This document shows positions 52,819 through 61,400 of a DNA stretch of 64,000 bases, piece by piece. The notes under the pieces are model-generated. The model made no database searches. It was not told the DNA's origin and saw only the letters and a list, made by a program, of their open reading frames with translations. Numbering within the stretch: position 1 is the first letter of the stretch; the number at the start of each line of letters is the position of its first letter. This stretch comes from Pseudorasbora parva (taxonomy: Eukaryota; Chordata; Actinopteri; Cypriniformes; Gobionidae), in NCBI RefSeq assembly GCF_024679245.1, contig NC_090173.1:10303428-10367427 (forward strand). The letters run 5' to 3'. A program made the position numbers and the translations under genes.

Positions 52819-53139
52819 GTTGATAGATAATTATGTCCAGCATTATATTTTTTTCACCAAATTAAATAGATACACCTGTGACGCGTCATACCGAGGGCGT
52901 GGTTTGAGTGGTGATTAGCAAGCAAACAACACGCGCCAAAGAGAGGGCGTTTTGAGGTTTGAAATCAACCACTCACAATAAAGGTGGGGACGGAGGCGCA
53001 CCCAATAGAAGTGTATTGTTTCAAGCGCGCGAAAGTTGAAACCTCCGCATTGTTTCCGGAAGTACAGAGAACGGATTGTTTTTTTTTTTTTGTGGTGTTT
53101 GGTTGAGATTTGGAATCGGTCGTTTTCGACAGATTTAAT
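52819..53139. promoter_or_regulatory. Shared intergenic region of a divergent gene pair
   Basis: 321 bases between two divergent ATGs. It is richer in CpG than its surroundings (GTGACGCGTCATACCGAGGGCGTGG at 52879, CAAGCGCGCGAAAG at 53022) and holds ACGCGCCAAAGAGAGGGCG and a CACTCACAATAAAGG box. It is a plausible TATA-less bidirectional promoter. Inference only. Confidence 0.4.
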
Positions 53140-54480
53140 ATGGAGAGTAAAAGGAACCTTAGTTTTTCTACTCCACTGAACAGAGGAGGACAAGCAGGCT
53201 TAAGCCCAGTTACTGTGAATGCCTTGAGGAAGCAGCTGATCTCCGGCCAGAGTGCTATACCTCGTCAGCTTACTACTTTAATATCTGCACAGCCTGAACA
53301 GGCTGATCTTCTCCAAGAGGCTCTCCAGCATCTTTATTCTCTCGAGCAAAAGTATGAGCAGCACGGACTACAGGAAGAGCCTAACAACACTGTGAAAAGA
53401 TTTAAAAGGGCAAGTAACGTGAGGTAAGTTCAGTTATTGTTATATAATGTGTCTGTAAACCAAAGTTGGCTTACGATTAACGTTAGCCTTATAGCGTTAT
53501 GTGTTTTGTCTCCAGCGGTTACTTTGATGGCCATCTTATTCAAACTTGAAAATATTGTGGTTCTTGCAGATTGTGAATCCGTTTTTAATTTCAAACTTTA
53601 CAGGAATCTGTAAGGCGCCTCCACAATTCAGAGAACAGCCCGCACAAATACGATCCACAAACTGGGTAAGACTGCTTATTGTATACTGTAAATGTTAGGT
53701 TAACCTACTACTAACGTCATATGGATTTGAAATGCCAAAACCGAATTTCATTAATTATAACTGCAACTTTTCCCCCCAGAATAGTCATCACACAACCTCG
53801 CTTTGACCATTTTCCTTTGAAGAATTAAGGACAACTTTTAAATATGTTGACCCTGAATGTGTAAAAGGTAATCCTAAAGATTTTATTTTTTTTAAACAAA
53901 TTTTATATAAATATTTACCATGTGTGCTTTGTTTTGCTTACTTTTACTGGTATTACAATTATTCTTGATTTATTTAGCCGGTTGCAAGACATATTGAGAC
54001 TCCGCGGAGGAAGTTTTCTTTGGCTCAGCCTGAAAAGGCCCAAAAAAAGACACACTATGAAGAACATGGCAAAGAACCGTCAAAGAAAGAGGTAAGGTAA
54101 GTTAAGAAACTGGCTAAGCATTTATTTTCTCTTTAGGAGATATGATTTTGTCAATATTGTGATAAAACTTTAGCTCATGTAAACCCAATACTTTGATCAA
54201 ATCTGAGTGTGACATAACCATACTCATTAGTGAATAATGCAAATTGCATGTAAACTGGAGTGAAGAGTTCTGCTTGTCATGTGAGCACCTTCCTGCGATT
54301 AAGACCTTACTCTTAGAATACATAGTTGCATTATTATTGTTGCACATGTAAACACAGTCTGTGTTTTAGTGGTTAAATTACTGTCATGTTTTGCAGTTGC
54401 TGGAGACCATGTCCAGGGTTGTACAAGCTAACGCAGAAAGAGACCTGTGAGAGAACGCAACAATAGAGCAGATGTCTGAT
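53140..54480 (+). pseudogene. Plus-strand spliced gene of unknown function, exons 1 to about 5
   Basis: Exon 1 runs from ATG 53140 (an in-frame ATG also at 53110) to donor GTGAG|GTAAGT at 53424. It codes 95 residues with no stop, beginning MESKRNLSFSTPLNRGG and containing LSPVTVNALRKQLISGQSAIPRQLTTLI and ADLLQEALQHLYSLEQKYEQH, probably helical. Likely further exons: about 53614-53667 (RLHNSENSPHKYDPQTG, donor GG|GTAAGA), 53780-53868 (IVITQPRFDHF, then after a one-base lesion EELRTTFKYVDPECVK), 53980-54091 (PVARHIETPRRKFSLAQPEKAQKKTHYEEHGKEPSKKE, donor GTAAGG) and 54398 onward (acceptor TTTTGCAG), where stops appear soon. The frame needs one repair, so this copy may be dead. I do not recognise the protein. 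Confidence 0.45.
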
Positions 54481-54589
54481 AAAGATGATGCTGTTGTTGA
54501 TGGAAGGCCAGTGTGTATGGTGAGGTCTCCACCAAACAGAACTACGGTTGTCTGCGCTCTGCCAAGTACCACGAACCAGACTAGAAGCT

Positions 54590-55500
54590 GACCCATGCTA
54601 CACGTCACATCATCAGTGCATCATTTTAATGTATCTTTACAAGGCTCTTTGGAAATATTTCCACCTATATATATTGTTTACTTGGAACATTTACATATAT
54701 TATTCGCATTTTTTTTTATTCCTTTACATCGCTGTCCTTTTAAATACATTTTGCCATACATTCATTTTAATGTATGTTTACAATGCTTTTTGGAATTGTT
54801 TTTGTTTTTTTCATTTGGAATATTTATGTATATAATATACTTTTCTTTACATTCTAGTTCTCATTTCATGATGTCTATGTTGTATATTTATTCCTTTTTA
54901 GATAAACAATGTGTATTATTCCTTTACATCGCCGTCCTTTAAATAGAATTTGCTCACTTGTTTGTTTTTTTTCTTCACTTATTTTTATTGTTTACTTAGA
55001 ACATTTATGTATATTATATAACCTTTTTTTTAACATTCTACATTCTGGTTCTCATTTTATAATGCTTACATTTTTGAATTGTCTCATTTTATAATGTTAC
55101 TTTTTAGATACACTGTGTATTTATTCCTTTATATCGCTAACTAATTAACACATGTTGTGTTATTTTTTTCCCATGCCTTTTTTACCCTTTCATTTTAACT
55201 TATGTTTATTTTATATAGTTATATTTATATTGTATATTTGTTCCTTTTAAATGCCCTTGTTATTTTTTTTATTTTTATTTTTTTTGTTCTTTACATTTTC
55301 ATCCATTTTAAATACATTTGTTCACTTGTTTTTGTTTCCCCATTCTATTCTTTTGCTTGTTTATAATGCTGTTGGTAATGTTTTATGTACCTTAATAAAT
55401 ATTCCAGATTTTCCTAAATTGTTTTTTGTGTGTATTTTTCCATTGGGGGGAGAGGGGGGTGGGGTTTATGGTGTATGTATATTTGAGCAATATCTGCATA
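54590..55500 (+). other. T-rich 3' region with polyadenylation signal
   Basis: T-rich sequence containing three imperfect copies of a ~180-bp unit (ATTGTTTACTTGGAACATTTA, TTCCTTTACATCGCTGTCC) at about 54676, 54800 and 54990. AATAAA at 55394-55399 followed by a GT-rich stretch is a good poly(A) site for the plus-strand gene. ORFs here come from the low complexity. Confidence 0.5.
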
Positions 55501-55513
55501 GCTGACCTATAAT

Positions 55514-55660
55514 AACCAATCAAATCACTATGCTATAAGGCCTAGGTTGGGCTAAGTTTTAAAAGTAACCAATCAAATCACTATGCTATAAGGCCTAGGG
55601 CGGGCTAAGTTTTAAAAGTAACCAATAAAATCACTTTACTGGGTTTTCAATGTGCCCTGT
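55514..55660. repeat. 53-bp tandem repeat, about 2.7 copies
   Basis: AACCAATCAAATCACT recurs at 55514, 55567 and 55620 with ATGCTATAAGGCCTAGG and GGGCTAAGTTTTAAAAGT in each complete unit. The third copy is partial and diverged (AACCAATAAAATCACT). Confidence 0.85.
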
Positions 55661-55789
55661 CCTCCAATAGCAGTTTGGGTTTTGTGAGTGGTTTTAAAAG
55701 AACAACCAATCCAGTTTGAGTTGAAAGGCCAATAGGGGATGGGAGGCAAAGCTGCTCAGAGGTGTGAAAATGTCTCCTGAAAAACCTGA

Positions 55790-55994
55790 TAGGATTACTT
55801 GCCATGGCAACAAATGGCTGTAGCATGGAAGTATACGGCCACAACATTCATCCGATTTGGTATCATTCCGGATGTATACGGATATATACTGATCCATGGA
55901 ATTTGACCTATCCGGCCAGTATACTCCTGGATTCTTCCGAATTTCAGCAGTGTATACAGGAGTATACGGGTCCGGATACACCTTTTTTCATGCA
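55790..55994. repeat. Right terminal region of the insert with GTATAC inverted words
   Basis: GTATACGG, GGATGTATACGGATATATAC, GGCCAGTATACTCC, GTGTATACAGGAGTATACGG and CCGGATACACC occur within 150 bp, giving nested inverted pairs around GTATAC and TCCGGA. The cluster stops at the GTG junction with LINE B. It would suit a subterminal binding array. Confidence 0.55.
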
Positions 55995-55997
55995 GTG

Positions 55998-57249
55998 TTT
56001 CTTGAACGGAACAACCTCCTAGACAACAACCAATCCGTCTTCAAAAGCGGCCATTCGACTGAGACTGCCTTGCTCTCGGTAACTAAGGCACTGAGACTGG
56101 CAAGGGCAGCTTCCAAATCCTCAGTGCTCATTCTGCTGGATCTGTCTGCTGCTTTTGACACAGTTAAATACCAGATCCTCCTGTCGACACTTAAGAAGAC
56201 GGGGATCTCAGGAACTGCTCTCCAGTGGTTCAGGTCTTACCTCTCTGGTAGGTCCTACAGGGTGTCATGGAGAGGTGAAGTGTCTAAGTCACATTATCTA
56301 GCTACTGGGGTTCCACAGGGCTCAGTCCTTGGACCACTTCTCTTCTCCATCTACATGTCATCATTAGGTTCTGTCATTCAGAAACACGGCTTCTTCTATC
56401 ACTGCTATGCTGATGACACTCAACTCTACTTCTCATTTCAACCAGATGATCCTACAGTCAGTGTTCGTATCGCTGCCTGTCTGACAGACATTTCTGACTG
56501 GATGAAAGAGCATCATCTTAAACTCAATCTTGCAAAGACAGAATTACTTGTTTTCTCAACCAACCCAGCACTTCATCAAAATTTCTCCATTCAGATTGGT
56601 TCATCGACCATAACTCCATCAAGGACAGTCAGGAACCTTGGAGTTGTGATTGATGACCAGTTAAACTTCACTGACCACATTACTTCAACAGCCCGGTCCT
56701 GCAGATTTGCTTTATACAACATTAGAAAGATTAGACCCTTCCTATCAGAACAGGCTGCACAACTCCTGGTTCAAGCTCTTGTTCTCTCCAGACTGGATTA
56801 TTGTAATGCTCTTCTGGCTGGGCTTCCAGCATGCACTATCAAACCCTTGCAGCTGATCCAGAATGCAGCGGCGAGAGTGGTCTTTAATGAGCCGAAGAGA
56901 GCGCATGTTACGCCTCTCTTCATCAAACTGCTGGTTGCCAATAGCTGCTCACATCAAATTCAAGGCACTAGTTATCGCCTACAAAACAACCACTGGCTCT
57001 GCACCAATATACCTAAATTCACTTGTTCAGACTTACACACCCTCCAGAAGCTTGCGTTCTGCGAGTGAGCGGCGCCTCGTGGTTCCATCCCAAAGAGGCA
57101 TGAAATCGCTCTCACGGACATTTTCCTGGACCGTTCCCACCTGGTGGAATGACCTGCCGATCTCAATTCATGCTGCCGAGTCTGTAGCCATTTTTAAAAA
57201 ACATCTTAAGACACATCTTTTCCAATTGCACCTGACCAATACAGAATAG
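55998..57249 (+). pseudogene. LINE B: RT palm and C-terminus
   Basis: Plus strand: FLERNNLLDNNQSVFKSGHSTETALLSVTKALRLARAASKSSVLILLDLSAAFDTVKYQILL, TGVPQGSVLGPLLFSIYMSSLG, HCYADDTQLYFSFQPDD (YADD at 56406-56417), LNLAKTELLVFSTNPALHQ, RNLGVVIDDQLNFTDHI, LDYCNALLAGLPACTIKPLQLIQNAAARVVFNEPKRAHVTPLF. A frameshift near 56930 is followed by LPIAAHIKFKALVIAYKTTTGSAPIYL, SRSLRSASERRLVVPSQRG and TWWNDLPISI, ending at TAG 57247-57249. Only this one lesion is seen in the RT. It joins 50696-51166 across the 4.8-kb insert. Confidence 0.87.
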
Positions 57250-57755
57250 CACTTACTGATCACCACAGCAATGACCAAAAAGCGCACACTCCTGGATCAT
57301 ATCTACGTCTCTCATCCGGATTTGTGCCTTCAGGCGGGTGTGTTACATAGTTATCATAACTATCAGAATCCAGTGTTCTGTATTTTGCGTACGTGAGTTT
57401 TTGTTGTAGATGGCTATTGCTGTGCGTTTAGCTAGAATGCCATACAAAACCAACCCATTGGGCCACTGAATCTGCATTAACGACAACAGCTGGGGCAACA
57501 GCCTTAGTCCTAATGGGTTGTTATCATGGCTATCAAAATCCAGTGTTTTGTATTTTGCGTACGTGAGTTTTTGTTGTAGATGTCTATAAAAAATAAAAAA
57601 TAAAAATGTAAACTGTGCTAATTAATTGTGACTTCTTACAGCTCTTACAGGTTGTTGGCCTTGTCTGTTTCGTTGCTTCTATTGCTCTCCCCTTTTTTGT
57701 AAGTCGCTTTGGATAAAAGCATCTGGTAAATGATTAAATGTAAAATGTAAATGTA
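57250..57755 (+). mobile_element. LINE B 3' UTR with internal duplication and AAATGTA tail
   Basis: Two copies of GTTATCATAACTATCAGAATCC...GTTTTTGTTGTAGATG, at about 57349-57411 and 57522-57583, give a ~172-bp offset duplication. The end TTGTAAGTCGCTTTGGATAAAAGCATCTGGTAAATG followed by AAATGTAAATGTAA is the typical 3' terminus of a teleost L2/CR1-type LINE. LINE A resumes immediately after; TGTAAT occurs at both junctions (50693 and 57751) and may be the target duplication. Confidence 0.8.
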
Positions 57756-57756
57756 A

Positions 57757-58294
57757 TGGTATCCTGTTTGGTCTGCCTGGCAAAGCTACTGACATACTAC
57801 AGTATGTACAGAACTCTGCGGCTAGGATGCTTACTCACACAAAACTTGGATCTTATATAACTCCAATCCTCAATAAACTTAATTGGCTGCCAGTTAAATC
57901 AAGGATCAAATATACATTTCTTCTCCTGACGTACAAATCTCTAAATGGACTTGCACCACAGTATCTGACCGATCTACTCCATCCTTACAACCAAGCCCGG
58001 TCCCTGCGGTCCTCAGACAAGGACCTGCTTGCTGTCCCAAAGTCCAGGCTACGGACATTTGGTGATAGAGCTTTCTATGTTGGTAAACCTTTACTCTGGA
58101 ACAAGCTTCCTCATTCCATCCACTCTGCATCATCTCTATCTACCTTTAAAAACCAGCTTAAAACACATCTCTTTACTGAGGCCTATGGACCATAGCTGCT
58201 CGGGTTTCTCTCCCTGCCCCTCTTCCCTTCCCTTGCTGTTTGTTACGTGTCCTTGGGTTTTGTGAAAGGTGCTATATAAATTACAGTTATTATT
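57757..58294 (+). pseudogene. LINE A: RT C-terminus and 3' UTR
   Basis: The plus-strand frame reads ILFGLPGKATDILQYVQNSAARMLTHTKLGSYITPILNKLNWLPVKSRIKYTFLLLTYKSLNGLAPQYLTDLL, RSLRSSDKDLLAVPKSRLRTFGDRAFYVGKPLLWNKLPHSI and TFKNQLKTHLFTEAYGP with a stop at 58193-58195. The 3' UTR ends GTGAAAGGTGCTATATAAATTACAG, then ATTATT, the usual LINE tail. It completes LINE A from 50695 after the LINE B insertion. Confidence 0.86.
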
Positions 58295-58471
58295 AGGGGC
58301 CAAGCACCGAAGGTGCGGAGGCACCTATTGTAATCGTAGCCGTTCCTATTATTAGGGGCCAAGCACCGAAGGTGCGGAGGCACCTATTGTAATCGTAGCC
58401 GTTCCTATTATTAGGGGCCAAGCACCGAAGGTGCGGAGGCACCTATTGAAATCGTTAGTGTTCCTATTATT
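58295..58471. repeat. 59-bp tandem repeat, three copies (start of the array unit)
   Basis: AGGGGCCAAGCACCGAAGGTGCGGAGGCACCTATTG starts at 58295, 58354 and 58413; the period is 59 bp. Each copy contains the small hairpin CACCGAAGGTGCGGAGGCACC. GGGGCCAAGC has its inverted partner GCTTGGCCCC near 60580-60590 and 62730-62740, so this is the left terminus of the large repeat unit. Confidence 0.85.
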
Positions 58472-61400
58472 ATTCTGCTTCTTCTTCTTCTTCTTCCGCC
58501 ATAGGAGTCTCTGGCAGCCCATAGAACCGTATGGTAAAAAGTTGTGAAATTTGGCACACTCATAGAGGCCAGTCTGAGCTGTCACTATAGCAAATTTGGT
58601 GCCTCTAACTCAATCCCTCTAGCGCCACCACCTGTCCAAAGTTTCACTCATATTTATGCTTATAACTTTTGACCCCTAAGGGCTAGAAACAAAATTCTTT
58701 TTTCATCGGATTCCTTGGCTCAAGCCGATTCGATTTCACCCTATGATGTCATTTTCCGGTATGCAAATTTTCCCGCCATTTTGAATTTTCTGAAAAACCT
58801 ACTTTTTCGAACTCCTCCTAGGCCGTTGCTCCGATTTTCACGAAAATTGAAACAGATCATCTTCAGAGCATGTTGACAAAAAGTTATGGAATTCAAGTTG
58901 ATTCGTCCAATCGTTTTCAATAAACGCACAAACAAATTTTACGTGGAGGTTGCAAAAACACACTAAAGGCTATATCTCCGCAACGCTTTATCGTATTCAA
59001 ACCAACCTTGGTACATGTCATCACAAGCATGACTTGAAGCAACATGCAGCGTTTCGGCGCAGCGCCACCTACCTGTCCGGAGATACGAAAAATGCCTATT
59101 TTGGCTTATAACTTCTGAACCGTTTATCCAAAAATCATAAAATTGGTCTCATTAGATTCAGGGCGTCATGCCGAGTCGACTGATATCCAATTTTACCATG
59201 TCGGCCATTTTGGATGTCGGCCATTTTGAATTATGTGCAAAAATGCTGTATTTTATGAACGCATGAACAGATTGTTATGAAACTTGGTATGGGTCATCAC
59301 CACGATGCCCTGAAGTAGCCTGAGAAGTTTCGAAACAGCGCCACCTAGTGGAGAATTTTTTTTTTCAAACGCTTATAACTTTGGGTGTGGTTGACATATT
59401 TTGATGGGAGTGTGTTTTTTGGTCTCCTGAATCCTTGCCGACTCCAACGATACCAGACTTGCCAGGTTTCGGCATATGGTTTGCGCAGAGTTGTAATTTA
59501 GTGCTTAAAAAACATTTGCTGATATCTTCGAAACCGCTAGTCCGATCGAGACGAAACCAGCCTCAGAAGTTCGGAAACATAGGTCGATAGCTATACGCTA
59601 ATGCCCAAATCTCAAAATATTGATAGTAAGGGGTAGTAAAATCCAATCAAAGTCAGGTGTCAGTCATTTTTTACGTGTTTTTTCATATAAATGTCTATAA
59701 CTCCAAAACAAAATGAAATATTTTCACCAAACTTGACACACATATGTATGGGCTCACTACGAGGACACATAAAAAAATTGGTGGGATTGTGCCTCTTGGT
59801 GGCGCTATAATAAAACAAAACATGAAATTCCCATTGACTTCAATGCAGTATTACGGTTTAAAATGCTAATGCTATAATTTAAGAATGCACTAGTGTATCA
59901 TTACAAAACTCGGTATGTGTCTTCCGCTCTATGTCCCGAACATATTCAAAAAGTTTCGGGGCAGCGCCACCTTGTGGTCAAAAGTTGTAATAAAATGTAC
60001 AAAAATGCTAATAACTTTTGATTAAATTAGCCTATTGTAATGAGACTGGTCATAATACATTCATTGGCTCATGCCGAGAAGATAGATACCAATTTTGCCA
60101 TATTTTGCAAACATATCTGTGCTCCATCTTGTTATTTGTTAAAAATCTACTTTTTCAAACTCATCCTACACCGTTTGTCCGATTTTCACCAAAATTGATC
60201 CGTATCGTCTTCAGACCATGCTGACAAATAGTTATGGATTTCGGATTGATAGACAAAACAGTTTTCATATACCACTGCAACAGAGTTGAGCCATGATGCA
60301 AAAATTACTCTTGAGGCTGTATCTCTGCAATGCTTTGACATATTGACACCAAACTTTGCATGTGTCATTGTCATCTCAATCTGACTAAACCACATCAGTT
60401 TCGTAACAGTGACACCTATTGGTCGAAAGTGATAAACCATTAAACCATTATTATTGACTGTATTTAAAATTTGACTGCTATTTTGCCTAAAATCAACTTA
60501 ATAGGTCCTTAATGGCTCATTGTTGCAGTTGGCTTGAGACTTCCAGCCATGCTGGCATGTCTTGTCTTCTTCTTTGCGCTTGGCCCCGATAATGGCTGCT
60601 TGTTATTATTCTGCTTCTTCTTCTTCTTCTTCTTCTTCTTCTTCTTCTTCCGCCATAGGAGTCTCTGGCAGCCCATAGAACCGTATGGTAAAAAGTTGTG
60701 AAATTTGGCACACTCATAGAGGCCAGTCTGAGCTGTCACTATAGCAAATTTGGTGCCTCTAACTCAATCCCTCTAGCGCCACCACCTGTCCAAAGTTTCA
60801 CTCATATTTATGCTTATAACTTTTGACCCCTAAGGGCTAGAAACAAAATTCTTTTTTCATCGGATTCCTTGGCTCAAGCCGATTCGATTTCACCCTATGA
60901 TGTCATTTTCCGGTATGCAAATTTTCCCGCCATTTTGAATTTTCTGAAAAACCTACTTTTTCGAACTCCTCCTAGGCCGTTGCTCCGATTTTCACGAAAA
61001 TTGAAACAGATCATCTTCAGAGCATGTTGACAAAAAGTTATGGAATTCAAGTTGATTCGTCCAATCGTTTTCAATAAACGCACAAACAAATTTTACGTGG
61101 AGGTTGCAAAAACACACTAAAGGCTATATCTCCGCAACGCTTTATCGTATTCAAACCAACCTTGGTACATGTCATCACAAGCATGACTTGAAGCAACATG
61201 CAGCGTTTCGGCGCAGCGCCACCTACCTGTCCGGAGATACGAAAAATGCCTATTTTGGCTTATAACTTCTGAACCGTTTATCCAAAAATCATAAAATTGG
61301 TCTCATTAGATTCAGGGCGTCATGCCGAGTCGACTGATATCCAATTTTACCATGTCGGCCATTTTGGATGTCGGCCATTTTGAATTATGTGCAAAAATGC

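Larger units (their letters stand above)
51170..55994. mobile_element. 4.8-kb insert with divergent small genes, 3-bp flanks GTG
   Basis: It interrupts LINE B. The left edge reads GTG|TGCATTAATTT (51167-51170) and the right edge TTTTTTCATGCA|GTG (55994-55997), giving a 3-bp repeat and a short TGCAT/ATGCA inverted end. Contents: a candidate terminal exon (minus, 51179-51307), a LINE 3' end (51545-51800), a CACTA-type MITE (52034-52431), a zinc-finger ORF (minus, 52639-52818), a CpG-bearing intergenic stretch, and a spliced gene (plus, from 53140) with AATAAA at 55394. The right end has repeated GTATACGG and CCGTATAC words. This fits a two-gene DNA transposon or a captured gene pair. Superfamily unresolved. 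Confidence 0.6.

Noticed and set aside
52834..53060. CpG island of a host housekeeping gene
   Set aside because: The stretch lies inside an insert with its own boundaries in LINE B; a promoter of the inserted gene pair is simpler.
58478..58500. Direct repeats resembling a CRISPR-like array at 58295-58471
   Set aside because: The repeats are contiguous 59-bp tandem copies with no spacers, in eukaryotic DNA.
58741..58935. 64-residue ORF repeated identically at 60895 and 63031
   Set aside because: Identity follows from the tandem units being nearly identical at DNA level; composition is not protein-like and no motif is visible.
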